Below the pieces are notes generated by a model. It was not told where the DNA came from and made no database searches. It worked only from the letters and a program-made list of their open reading frames with translations. The translations under genes were made by a program, and so were the position numbers. This document shows, in pieces, positions 42,806-50,614 of a DNA stretch of 64,000 nt. The first letter of the stretch is position 1; every line of letters begins with the position of its first letter. Origin of the DNA: Pedobacter sp. W3I1 (GTDB taxonomy: Bacteria; Bacteroidota; Bacteroidia; Sphingobacteriales; Sphingobacteriaceae); assembly GCF_030816015.1 (NCBI RefSeq), contig NZ_JAUSXN010000001.1, positions 930,001 through 994,000 of the forward strand. Direction: 5' to 3'.

Positions 42806-42870
42806 ACGCTCTTGCGGTTAAACAAGAACGTTATGTAAAATCACACGAGACGTGATATATTTTTAATAAG
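42806..42870 (-). ncRNA. Candidate small RNA ending in a terminator
   Basis: In the 320-base gap between the fasciclin and cupin genes, the minus strand carries a small palindrome ATCAC...GTGAT (about 42840-42858), then ACGTTCTTG...CAAGAGCGT (about 42807-42832) followed by TTTTTT. It lies beyond the first terminator of the fasciclin gene. It may be a short transcript or only a second terminator with an upstream hairpin; no promoter was identified. Confidence 0.3.
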
Positions 42871-42942
42871 ATATCTTTTTCTGCTCATACTTACGATAAA
42901 TAAATCATAGCGGTTTTTTAACTGATTTAATTATCAAAAGCA

Positions 42943-42972
42943 AAAACGTTCTAACAAAAGCCAGAACGTTTT
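42943..42972 (-). terminator. Intrinsic terminator of the fasciclin gene
   Basis: Arms AAAACGTTCT (42943-42952) and AGAACGTTTT (42963-42972) form a perfect hairpin 27 bases after the fasciclin stop, followed by a short T-containing stretch on the minus strand. Confidence 0.6.
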
Positions 42973-42998
42973 ATACTGATTATAAGGATATCTAAATT

Positions 42999-43550
42999 TT
43001 ATTTCGGCATTAAAACAGTATCAATTACATGGATTACACCATTTTTTTGGTAAACATCTGCAATTGTAACAGTGCTCATTCCGCCTTTTTCATCTTTCAA
43101 AACTAATTTTTTGCCTTCCATCCAGGCCCAAAGTTTACCGCCTTGCACTGTGGTAAGTTCAGCTTTGCCACCACCAGCTTTTATTGCTTTTGCAATTGCT
43201 TTGCTGTCCATTTTACCGGCCACAACATGGTAAGTTAAAATAGTAGTTAGGGTTGCTTTGTTTTCTGGTTTAACCAAATTGCCTACAGTTCCGGCAGGAA
43301 GTTTATCAAATGCAGCGTTTGTTGGTGCAAAAACGGTAAAAGGACCAGCGCTTTTTAAAGTTTCAACTAAACCTGCTGCTTTTACTGCTGCAACCAGTGT
43401 AGTGTGGTCTTTCGAATTTACAGCATTATCTACAATATCCTTATTCGAATACATGGCTGCGCCGCCAACCATTGGATTTTTTTGAGCGTAAACTTGTGTA
43501 GTGAATGCCATGGTAATTACGGCAAATGCAGTTAAGATTAAATTTTTCAT
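42999..43550 (-). CDS. Secreted fasciclin-domain protein
   Basis: A 183-residue exported protein: signal peptide (about 1-22, ending VYAQ) and one FAS1 domain, with the H1 motif GPFTVFAPTNAAFDKLP and the H2 box TYHVVAGKMDSK, then DVYQKNGVIHVIDTVLMPK. FAS1 domains mediate adhesion or matrix contacts. Short spacer, own terminator. Confidence 0.92.
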   Translation of the reverse strand: MKNLILTAFAVITMAFTTQVYAQKNPMVGGAAMYSNKDIVDNAVNSKDHTTLVAAVKAAGLVETLKSAGPFTVFAPTNAAFDKLPAGTVGNLVKPENKATLTTILTYHVVAGKMDSKAIAKAIKAGGGKAELTTVQGGKLWAWMEGKKLVLKDEKGGMSTVTIADVYQKNGVIHVIDTVLMPK

Positions 43551-43896
43551 TATTTCTAATTTTTAAGTTTCTGTTATTTGATTCCATTTACGACGGCTTG
43601 CAGATACTTGGTTTTTAGAAATGAAAAATAATTTTTAATGTGTTGATTGTTAGTGTTTTAATTTTTATTTTTTTTGATTTGTAAAGATGCTGTGGTGGTT
43701 CTTCTGGTGGGCTAGTCCCGTTTTTCGCTAAATCTTTTGGCTGTTCTTCGGCTCCGCTTAGAATAACGCCAAAAGGATATCGCTTCAACCGGGTTTATTT
43801 AGCAAAGGTCTGTTCTTCACTAAACTTGCGATTTGACCGACCAGTGAATTTCTCGGAACTCGATGATCCGCTTAATGCCCAGCACCAAACGCTTCT
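43551..43896. repeat. Noncoding region with a REP-like hairpin element
   Basis: A 346-base gap. An element at about 43694-43800 contains the arms CTTTTGGC (43734-43741) and GCCAAAAG (43768-43775), enclosing TTCTTCGGCTCCGCTTAGAA, and ends ATCGCTTCAACCGGGTTTATTTAGCA. That ending recurs in altered form near 11838 and 37283. The first 100 bases are the T-rich upstream region of the fasciclin gene. Confidence 0.5.
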
Positions 43897-44679
43897 CTAA
43901 TTTACCTTCGCCATCCTTACTTTTTTAGAAAAAATCTTAGGAAAAAAGCGTTTCAATAACACGGCTCTGGTTTCTTTTCCACCGATATAAACTTCTTCCT
44001 TTTTATTTTTAACAGCTTGTACAATTTGCCTGGCACATTCAGCAGGTGTCATGGCGTTTTCATGCGCGTCACCCATTTTATTTAAGGGCTTACCATCTGC
44101 GGTAAGTGCATTGTAGGTCACATTTGTTTTGATAAATCCAGGGCAGATAATGGTAATGTCGATGTTTTTGTCGTAAACTTCCGATCGGAGTGAATCGAAA
44201 TAACCATGCAGTGCATGTTTTGATGCTGCATAGGTAGAGCGGAATTTCGTGCCGAATTTTCCAACAAGGCTGCTAATTACAACGATCTGTCCACCGCCAT
44301 TGGTAATCATTAAAGGCAGAACCGCTTTGCTCAATACAACCGTTCCCCAAAAATTGGTGTCCATAATTTGTTGTTCTGTTTGCAGGTTGGTTTCGAGGGC
44401 TAAACTCCGCTGACTTACACCGCCGCTGTTGATGAGTAAATCTATTTTTCCAAAAATGCGGACCGCATCAGCAGCTTTGCTTTCAAGTGTAGTCGTTTCA
44501 CTCAAATCGAATGGTAAAACATGTACATTAAAGGAGTTTTGGCAATTTCCTTTTACTCTGAACAGCTCATCGCGATTTCTTCCCGAGATGATCAGTTTAT
44601 CCCCAGCTTTAAAATATTCATATACCAGGGCCTCGCCAATACCTGATGATGCGCCTGTAATCCAAACAATTTTTGACAT
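43897..44679 (-). CDS. Short-chain dehydrogenase/reductase
   Basis: A 260-residue NAD(P)-dependent oxidoreductase. The Rossmann motif TGASSGIGEAL is at residues 8-18, NSGG replaces the usual NNAG, and the catalytic Ser (VVISSLVG) and YAASKHAL (Tyr-x3-Lys) are present. The C-terminus is basic and resembles the DHRS7-like group, perhaps membrane-associated. Substrate unknown. Downstream of hemW on the same strand, 127 bases apart. Confidence 0.9.
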   Translation of the reverse strand: MSKIVWITGASSGIGEALVYEYFKAGDKLIISGRNRDELFRVKGNCQNSFNVHVLPFDLSETTTLESKAADAVRIFGKIDLLINSGGVSQRSLALETNLQTEQQIMDTNFWGTVVLSKAVLPLMITNGGGQIVVISSLVGKFGTKFRSTYAASKHALHGYFDSLRSEVYDKNIDITIICPGFIKTNVTYNALTADGKPLNKMGDAHENAMTPAECARQIVQAVKNKKEEVYIGGKETRAVLLKRFFPKIFSKKVRMAKVN

Positions 44680-44689
44680 ATATTAAAAT

Positions 44690-44812
44690 AATTATTGAAT
44701 TAAAGAATGATTGAATGAGAGAATGGTTGGTTTCTGCGATAAAACAAATTCATTCATTCAAAACTCACTCATTCTCTAATTTGTTCTTCAATCCTTCTCA
44801 ATTCACTCATTC
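44690..44812. repeat. Long TGAATGA/TCATTCA word repeat
   Basis: TTGAATTAAAGAATGATTG, AATGAGAGAATGG is followed after about 25 bases by AATTCATTCATTCAAAACTC, ACTCATTCTC and further TCATTC words. The two halves can pair along about 40 bases. It lies between hemW and the SDR gene and reaches the hemW stop. Confidence 0.6.
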
Positions 44813-45940
44813 ATTTCCCACTATAAACAATTCTGAAGCAATATGATCGGCAAATAATTTTCCATTCTGGCTCAAACGAATGTTATCTCCTTCAATGATC
44901 AGCCAATCTTTATCCTCGAAATTTTTAAGGTTATGTTTTGTTTCTTCTAAAAAGTCTTTCCCAAAATCGGTATTTATTTTTTGTAAATCAGTTCCCCACA
45001 TGGTTCTTAACGAAGTCATAATGTATTCGTTAAATCTGTCGTTTAAACTCAGTTCTTCAACAATTTCAGGGAGCTTGTTGTGGCCTAACGTTTCCATATA
45101 CAGGGCGTTATTGGCGGGGTTCATATAGCGGTTCTGTCCATTAAAACCATGTGCCGATGGGCCTATGCCAATATAATCTATTCCTTTCCAGTAATTGGTG
45201 TTATGCACGGCATATTGATCTGGTTTGGCAAAATTCGAAATTTCATAGTGCTCAAATCCGACATCAACCAGTTTATCCATCAGAATTACAAACTGAGCGG
45301 CACTTTGGTTATCACTTACAGGAGTTTGTTTTTTATTTTTTATGGCATGAGCTAAAGCTGTGCGGGGTTCTACCGTTAAGGCGTAGGCCGAGATATGCGG
45401 AATCTCAAGCTCGATTGCTTTTTGGATATTGTTCAACCATTTTTGATCGGTAAGTAAAGGATAACCATAAATTAAATCGAGGGTTAGGTTTTCAAAACCG
45501 ATATCCTGACTTCTTCTGATGCAATCTTCAGCTTCTTTTGCCTGATGCGCCCTGTTCATCCAGGTCAGATCTTCATCATAAAAAGATTGAATACCTACAC
45601 TAAAGCGGTTAACGGGCAATTGTTTCAGCTCTTTTAACTTCTGGGCCGTTAAATCGTCTGGATTGGTTTCGATGGTGATTTCAGCATTTGCATTAACCGA
45701 AAATGTGTGGTTAATGGCATCGAAAATTTTTTGTAGTGCAGTTTGCGATAAGATAGACGGTGTTCCGCCACCAAAGTAAATGCTTCCAACTTGTCCGCTA
45801 ATCCGATCCTTTTTCATTTTGATTTCCTTGCAGATGGCATCAACCATTTCATCAGCATATTTTAAAGAAGTGCTGAAATGAAAATCGCAATAGTGACAGG
45901 CCTTTTTACAGAAAGGAATATGAATATAGATACCAGACAT
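44807..45940 (-). CDS. hemW: Radical SAM heme chaperone HemW
   Basis: 377 residues. Inserts or delivers heme to respiratory enzymes; formerly annotated as an oxygen-independent coproporphyrinogen oxidase. The radical-SAM cluster is Cys11, Cys15 and Cys18 (PFCKKACHYCDFHF), followed by the HemW-type GGGTPSIL and RFSVGIQSF. It lacks the extra N-terminal region of true HemN, which supports HemW. The -7 box lies at the start codon, so the message may be leaderless. Confidence 0.9.
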   Translation of the reverse strand: MSGIYIHIPFCKKACHYCDFHFSTSLKYADEMVDAICKEIKMKKDRISGQVGSIYFGGGTPSILSQTALQKIFDAINHTFSVNANAEITIETNPDDLTAQKLKELKQLPVNRFSVGIQSFYDEDLTWMNRAHQAKEAEDCIRRSQDIGFENLTLDLIYGYPLLTDQKWLNNIQKAIELEIPHISAYALTVEPRTALAHAIKNKKQTPVSDNQSAAQFVILMDKLVDVGFEHYEISNFAKPDQYAVHNTNYWKGIDYIGIGPSAHGFNGQNRYMNPANNALYMETLGHNKLPEIVEELSLNDRFNEYIMTSLRTMWGTDLQKINTDFGKDFLEETKHNLKNFEDKDWLIIEGDNIRLSQNGKLFADHIASELFIVGNE

Positions 45941-45945
45941 TGGGG

Positions 45946-45953
45946 CAAAGATA
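45946..45953 (-). promoter_or_regulatory. -7 box of hemW, close to the start codon
   Basis: Minus-strand TATCTTTG followed by C matches TAnnTTTG. Its last base is six bases from the ATG at 45940, which implies a leaderless or near-leaderless transcript. Confidence 0.45.
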
Positions 45954-46034
45954 GTGAAGTTAGATTTTCTTTATTGTCATAATATATGATCGGTGATTGC
46001 ACTTTGAAATTACAACTAAGTTGTTTAGGTTTTT

Positions 46035-46122
46035 AGTAAAGTAATAGCTTTACTTTTTAGTTGTTTTTGTAAAGTAATAACTTTACTTTTGCGTTGATAA
46101 AGTAAGGTAATAGCTTTACTTT
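46035..46122 (+). promoter_or_regulatory. Three operator palindromes in front of the mystery-protein pair
   Basis: Site 1, AGTAAAG-TAATAG-CTTTACT, 46035-46054. Site 2, GTAAAG-TAATAA-CTTTAC, 46069-46086. Site 3, AAAGTAAGG-TAATAG-CTTTACTTT, 46099-46122, one mismatch. The centres are exactly 33 bases apart, about three helical turns, and the six-base spacer is nearly constant. The third site ends eight bases before the ATG at 46130. Very likely bound by the HTH protein encoded just downstream. Confidence 0.85.
46061..46091 (+). promoter_or_regulatory. Promoter of the mystery-protein pair, inside the operators
   Basis: -33 TTG at 46061-46063, 20-base spacer, -7 TACTTTTG at 46084-46091 (TAnnTTTG). 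Site 2 covers the spacer and the start of the -7 box, and site 3 covers the expected transcription start, so a bound repressor would block initiation. Confidence 0.65.
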
Positions 46123-46129
46123 TAATGTT

Positions 46130-46588
46130 ATGGGAAGAAAATCATTAATGCTGCAACAATTAAATGGCAAACTTTTAAGTTTTGCACCTTTGAGCCGAAT
46201 AGCAATTCCACCGAGTGGTTGGATTAAAGCGATCCGGAATACGCTAGGTATGTCTATGCAGCAATTGGCTAATAAATTAATGATAAGTAAACAAGGAGTT
46301 TTAGACATAGAAAAAAGAGAGGTCGACGGTTCGATTACCATTAAGTCTCTTAGGGAGTTGGGTAGGGTTTTAGATATGGAACTGGTTTATGGTTTTGTGC
46401 CAAAAGATGGATCATTAGAGGCAATGATTGAAAAAAAGTCAAATGAATTGGCTACAAAAATTGTGCTTCGTACCTCAAATACCATGCAATTGGAAGATCA
46501 GGGCAATTCTAAAGAAAGGATTGAGAAGGCTATAAAAGAAAGGACTGAAGAAATTAAAAACGAAATGCCTAAAATTTTATGGGATTAG
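46130..46588 (+). CDS. XRE-family regulator, 'mobile mystery protein A'
   Basis: A 152-residue DNA-binding protein. An N-terminal region of about 35 residues is followed by an HTH (GWIKAIRNTLGMSMQQLANKLMISKQGVLDIEKRE, about 40-75) and a helical C-terminal tail. It matches the mobile mystery protein A family, which accompanies a Fic protein on mobile regions. It overlaps the start of the next gene by ten bases. It probably represses its own promoter through the three palindromes upstream. Confidence 0.85.
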   Translation: MGRKSLMLQQLNGKLLSFAPLSRIAIPPSGWIKAIRNTLGMSMQQLANKLMISKQGVLDIEKREVDGSITIKSLRELGRVLDMELVYGFVPKDGSLEAMIEKKSNELATKIVLRTSNTMQLEDQGNSKERIEKAIKERTEEIKNEMPKILWD

Positions 46589-47175
46589 ATTTGAACTATA
46601 TTGATGGGCAAACCCCTTTGGATGAAGAAGAAAAGGAAGGTTTGCTCATTTCTACTATTGCAACCAGAGAAGAACTTGATGAATTTGAACAACAACATAT
46701 CGAAGAAGCTATAAAATGGACGCTAGGCAAGAAGTTCAAACCTGAAAAATTATTAACTGAGGCCTTTATTAAAGATATACATAAACGGATGTATAAAGAT
46801 ATTTGGAAATGGGCAGGAGCATTCCGCAAAACAAATAAAAATATAGGCGTAGATAGATGGCAGGTTGCTGTTGAATTAAAGAGTTTATTGGAAGATACTA
46901 GGTTCTGGATTGAAAATAATACTTTTTCTCCTGATGAAATAGCCATCCGCTTTAAACATCGGATAGTAAGCATTCATTGTTTTTCTAATGGGAATGGTCG
47001 GCATAGTAGGTTATTGGCAGATATTATTGTTGAAAAACTATTTCATGGGGCAGTGTTCACCTGGGGAGCAGAAAATCTTTCGAAAGAAAGTGAGAATAGA
47101 AGAGGGTATCTTGATTCATTGAAACTGGCAGACAAGGGCGATTACAGTGGACTTCTTTTGTTTGCACGATCGTAA
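46579..47175 (+). CDS. Fic/Doc-type protein, 'mobile mystery protein B'
   Basis: A 198-residue Fic-fold protein. The motif reads H133-C-F-S-N137-G-N-G-R141-H-S-R (HCFSNGNGRHSR); the Fic consensus is HPFx(D/E)GNGRxxR, so Pro is Cys and the metal-binding acid is Asn. The rest of the fold looks normal, with the flap region before it (VDRWQVAVELKSLL). Fic proteins modify targets with AMP or other nucleotide parts; the altered acid may change or abolish the chemistry. It forms a pair with the regulator at 46130-46588, resembling a toxin-antitoxin module. Confidence 0.85.
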   Translation: MGLDLNYIDGQTPLDEEEKEGLLISTIATREELDEFEQQHIEEAIKWTLGKKFKPEKLLTEAFIKDIHKRMYKDIWKWAGAFRKTNKNIGVDRWQVAVELKSLLEDTRFWIENNTFSPDEIAIRFKHRIVSIHCFSNGNGRHSRLLADIIVEKLFHGAVFTWGAENLSKESENRRGYLDSLKLADKGDYSGLLLFARS

Positions 47176-47208
47176 CAGATCTGTATATTCATCAATCCAT
47201 TTATTTTC

Positions 47209-47241
47209 TTTAGGTAAACAATGATTATTCGACTACTTTTG
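47209..47241 (+). promoter_or_regulatory. Promoter of the DUF4271-hemD genes
   Basis: -7 TACTTTTG at 47234-47241 followed by C, with an imperfect -33 (TTTAG at 47209-47213) 20 bases before it. It ends 23 bases before the ATG at 47265. Confidence 0.55.
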
Positions 47242-47264
47242 CATCCTTAAGTTTTGATTACAGC

Positions 47265-48242
47265 ATGCCGAAATTTATTTTATTTTTGTTCGCGTTTGTA
47301 TGGTCTGCTAATTTTCTATTAGCACAGGAAATTCCTGTTCAAACAGATAGCGTAGCTGTAAATCAATATCAGTATCGAAGATACCGGCCCGATTCGGCAA
47401 CACTTGCCAGGCAGAAATTTTCAACCGATTCGCTTGTTCATCACACCTGGGTGCTGCCAGATAGTTTAATTAATAAAGGGGCGCTACTTGATACCATCGA
47501 AAAGGAATACCTTTTTCCTAAACTTGATTTGCTGGCCTGGCAAAAGAAATACCAGCACTTAAAGAAAAAGGCAAATCCTTATCAACTGGGCACAAAAATT
47601 CCAAAAGGTAATGTTGGTTTGCTGGGATTTATTTTTGGTATGCTCATCATCTTTGCGATTCTAAAAAATGCTTTTTCTAAACAATTATCGGCAATTGTAC
47701 AATCGTTTTTTAGCAATAGGGTTTTAAACAATATTAACAAAGAAGATAACCTGTTTAGTTCGTGGCCATTTTTATTGCTTTTTGTGCAGTTTGGTTTCGT
47801 TTTTGGGATGTTCTTTTTTCTGGTTGCCCAGTGGAATGATATGTATCAGGCTAAAGATGGGTTTAAGTTCTTCTTTAGTATATCCATCACTATAATTGTT
47901 TTTTATGCCCTCAAATTGGTTCTTTTACGCTTTTTGGGGTACCTGTTTAATGTGCAAAAGCCAGTGGGCGAATACATCTCAATTTTGTACCTCAGCTACT
48001 TCAATGCATCGCTATTGTTTATTCCTTTAGTGGTTGCTTTTGCCCTATCACCACTTAAATATGGCGCGGTTTATATTGTGTTGGCATTCTTGTTGTTAGG
48101 CATCATTTTTGCTTTTCAACTGCTGCGGGCAGGTATAACGATACTTTCTAATAATAAGTTTTCTAGAATGCATTTATTTTTGTACTTTTGCGCCCTCGAA
48201 ATATGTCCCATCCTAATACTAATTAAAACGATAGGACTGTAG
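47265..48242 (+). CDS. DUF4271 membrane protein
   Basis: 325 residues. A signal-like N-terminus (MPKFILFLFAFVWSANFLLAQ) and a 90-residue soluble part with FPKLDLLAWQKKYQ are followed by about eight hydrophobic segments. This is the DUF4271 architecture, found in Bacteroidetes next to hemD. It is separated from hemD by 14 bases. The role is unknown; the association with hemD and gld genes is one of position only. Confidence 0.8.
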   Translation: MPKFILFLFAFVWSANFLLAQEIPVQTDSVAVNQYQYRRYRPDSATLARQKFSTDSLVHHTWVLPDSLINKGALLDTIEKEYLFPKLDLLAWQKKYQHLKKKANPYQLGTKIPKGNVGLLGFIFGMLIIFAILKNAFSKQLSAIVQSFFSNRVLNNINKEDNLFSSWPFLLLFVQFGFVFGMFFFLVAQWNDMYQAKDGFKFFFSISITIIVFYALKLVLLRFLGYLFNVQKPVGEYISILYLSYFNASLLFIPLVVAFALSPLKYGAVYIVLAFLLLGIIFAFQLLRAGITILSNNKFSRMHLFLYFCALEICPILILIKTIGL

Positions 48243-48256
48243 CAGGAAAAAGGAAA

Positions 48257-49027
48257 ATGCAAGAAAAGAACGACTCTAGAATCCGCAAAGTAAAAAGTAT
48301 TTTGGTTACTTTACCAAAACCTGAAACAGAAAAATCTCCTTACTATGATTTGGCCAAAAAACACAACTTAAAAGTTGATTTTAGGTCTTTTATTCACGTT
48401 GAAGGTGTACCCGCAAGAGACTTTAGAAAGGATAAGATTAACCTGGCGGATTTTACGGCGGTAATTTTTACCAGCCGTAACGCAGCAGATCATTTTTTTA
48501 GAATCTGTGAAGAAATGCGTTATGAGGTGCCAGCAGAATTGAAATATTTCTGTCTTTCTGAAACCATTGCTTTGTATCTGCAGAAGTACATTCAGTATAG
48601 GAAGCGTAAAATCTTTTTTGGTAAACAAACTGCAGCAGACTTAGCAGAGGTGTTAAAGAAGCATGCAAATGAGAAATTTTTATATCCTTGCTCTGACATG
48701 GCTACCGAAGACACAATGAAGTTTTTGGAAAAAAGCGGGTATGATTTTACACCTGCAGTTTTGTTTAAAACAGTAGTGAGCGATCTATCTGATTTAGCTG
48801 AAGTGTTCTATGATGTTATTGCATTTTTTAGTCCGTCAAGTATTCAGTCGTTATTTAAAAATTTCCCCGACTTTAAACAAAATAATACCCGAATTGCTGC
48901 TTTTGGAACTAACACGAGTAAGGCTTGTACCGATATGGATCTGATAGTGGATATTGCTGCGCCAACCCCAGGCGTTCCATCTATGACCATGGCTATTGAA
49001 AATTACATCAAAATATCTAATAAATAA
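48257..49027 (+). CDS. hemD: Uroporphyrinogen-III synthase
   Basis: 256 residues. Cyclises hydroxymethylbilane to uroporphyrinogen III in heme and siroheme synthesis. The two-domain HemD fold is recognisable from ILVTLPKPE, DFTAVIFTSRNAADHFF and the second-domain FLYPCSDMA ... DVIAFFSPSSIQSLF, then IAAFGTNTSKAC. Sequence conservation in this family is low, so the call also relies on its usual neighbour DUF4271. A gap of 220 bases separates it from gldK. Confidence 0.85.
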   Translation: MQEKNDSRIRKVKSILVTLPKPETEKSPYYDLAKKHNLKVDFRSFIHVEGVPARDFRKDKINLADFTAVIFTSRNAADHFFRICEEMRYEVPAELKYFCLSETIALYLQKYIQYRKRKIFFGKQTAADLAEVLKKHANEKFLYPCSDMATEDTMKFLEKSGYDFTPAVLFKTVVSDLSDLAEVFYDVIAFFSPSSIQSLFKNFPDFKQNNTRIAAFGTNTSKACTDMDLIVDIAAPTPGVPSMTMAIENYIKISNK

Positions 49028-49248
49028 TACACTAAATAATTTATTTTAAGTCAATAATAAAATGCGTAACTTTACTAATAAGAGCGTTACGCGTATTATT
49101 GCGCAAAATATAAGACTGTTGGAGAAATGTTAATCTAACTTTAATTGCCTTTGCGTAATGATTTAACGTAAAATATTTGCTTTTGTTGATAATTTCAGTG
49201 ATTTTTGATAAAATTGCTCCTAATCGTGCTGTGCACACTATAAAGAAT

Positions 49249-50574
49249 ATGAAGAAAATCTACCTTCTAGCTATTGTAGGTATAACTGTAATGCTAGCAA
49301 GCTGTGGTCATGGCGGCCAGGGTGAGCTGGTTGGCGCTTATAACCGAAAATTTAAAAACGATAGAATCCCACTAGGAATGGTTTATGTGCCACCAGGGCA
49401 TACCCCACTTGGAGGTTCGGATGAAGATATTACTTTCTCTCAGAACGGGCCAAGTAAAATGGTTACCATTAGTGCGTTCTTTATGGACCAGACCGAGATT
49501 TCCAATGCAGAATACCGCCAGTTTACCAACTGGGTGCGCGATTCGATTGCAATTGTGATGATGGGCAACCCTCAACAATTTATGGTTACGCCTAAAGGAA
49601 ATGCCGCAAATGCTGTTGGTGGGGAGAAATACATCGACTGGCGGAAAGTTGGACCAAACGGTGCCAACATTTGGCGCAATAAAGGTAGGGGCGCAGCAGC
49701 TGCCCAAGTGAGTCAACTAGATGGGATGTATTATTCAGGTTTAGATGCCCTTCCAGGAAAAAAAGAATTAGATGTTCGTAAATTCGAATATTCTTATGCC
49801 GAATTAAATATGGAGAAAGCTGCTCTAGGGCATAAAGATCCAAACAGCAAACGCCAGGATTATATCGATCGTTATACCGTTGCTATTTATCCTGATACAA
49901 TGGTTTGGAAAACAGATTATTCTTACTCACAAAATGACCCAATGGTGCGTGGTTATTACAATCACCCTTCATATGATGATTATCCTGTAGTTGGCGTAAG
50001 TTGGGAACAGGCAAAAGCATTCTCTCATTGGAGAACCAGGCTATATGATGGCGTTGCGACAGCAAGAAAATTGCCTGTAGGATCCAGATCAGATTATAGA
50101 TTACCGGCCGAAACTGAATTTGAATATGCAGCAAGAGGTGGCAATACAAAAACCAAATACCCTTGGGGCGGTCCTTACATTAGAAATACAAAAGGTTGTT
50201 TACAGGCTAACTTTAAACCAGGGCGTGGCGATTATTCGAGCGACGGTGGTATTTATACAGTAGGCGTTAGATCGTATTTCCCTAATGATTATGGTTTGTA
50301 CAACATGGCAGGTAATGTTTCTGAATGGACATTAACCGCTTACAATAAAGGTGCAAGCCCATTACTGCACGATTTGAACCCGAATTTTACATACGATGCT
50401 GGTGCAACCGACAGCAAATACAAAAAACGTAAAGTAGTAAAAGGTGGTTCGTGGAAAGACACCGGCTATTTTCTACAAAACGCTGTAGCAACATACGAAT
50501 ATCAGGATACACAAAGATCATATATTGGTTTCAGATGCGTTTCATCTTATCCTGGTACCGACCTAAGACATTAA
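49249..50574 (+). CDS. gldK: Gliding motility lipoprotein GldK
   Basis: 441 residues from the ATG at 49249; the open frame extends 24 codons upstream, but only this start gives the lipoprotein signal (LAIVGITVMLASCGHGG). The FGE-sulfatase-like domain shows PLGMVYVPPGHTPLGGSDED, FFMDQTEISNAEYRQF, YRLPAETEFEYAARGG, GNVSEWT and VVKGGSWKD. GldK and GldN form the periplasmic ring of the type IX secretion system, beneath the outer membrane. First gene of gldKLMN. Confidence 0.95.
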   Translation: MKKIYLLAIVGITVMLASCGHGGQGELVGAYNRKFKNDRIPLGMVYVPPGHTPLGGSDEDITFSQNGPSKMVTISAFFMDQTEISNAEYRQFTNWVRDSIAIVMMGNPQQFMVTPKGNAANAVGGEKYIDWRKVGPNGANIWRNKGRGAAAAQVSQLDGMYYSGLDALPGKKELDVRKFEYSYAELNMEKAALGHKDPNSKRQDYIDRYTVAIYPDTMVWKTDYSYSQNDPMVRGYYNHPSYDDYPVVGVSWEQAKAFSHWRTRLYDGVATARKLPVGSRSDYRLPAETEFEYAARGGNTKTKYPWGGPYIRNTKGCLQANFKPGRGDYSSDGGIYTVGVRSYFPNDYGLYNMAGNVSEWTLTAYNKGASPLLHDLNPNFTYDAGATDSKYKKRKVVKGGSWKDTGYFLQNAVATYEYQDTQRSYIGFRCVSSYPGTDLRH

Positions 50575-50614
50575 ACCAAACAAACTAAAAACTTAAGAAA
50601 AACATCAAAATTTT

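Noticed and set aside
41712..44812. CRISPR-like array made of TGAATGA words
   Set aside because: Words are short, irregular and without unique spacers of constant size; no cas gene is nearby.
46057..46341. Minus-strand open frame opposite the HTH gene
   Set aside because: It runs through the operator palindromes and opposite a clear HTH coding sequence; no recognisable protein features.
49177..49248. Upstream start for gldK
   Set aside because: The added residues would precede and bury the lipoprotein signal peptide that begins at 49249.
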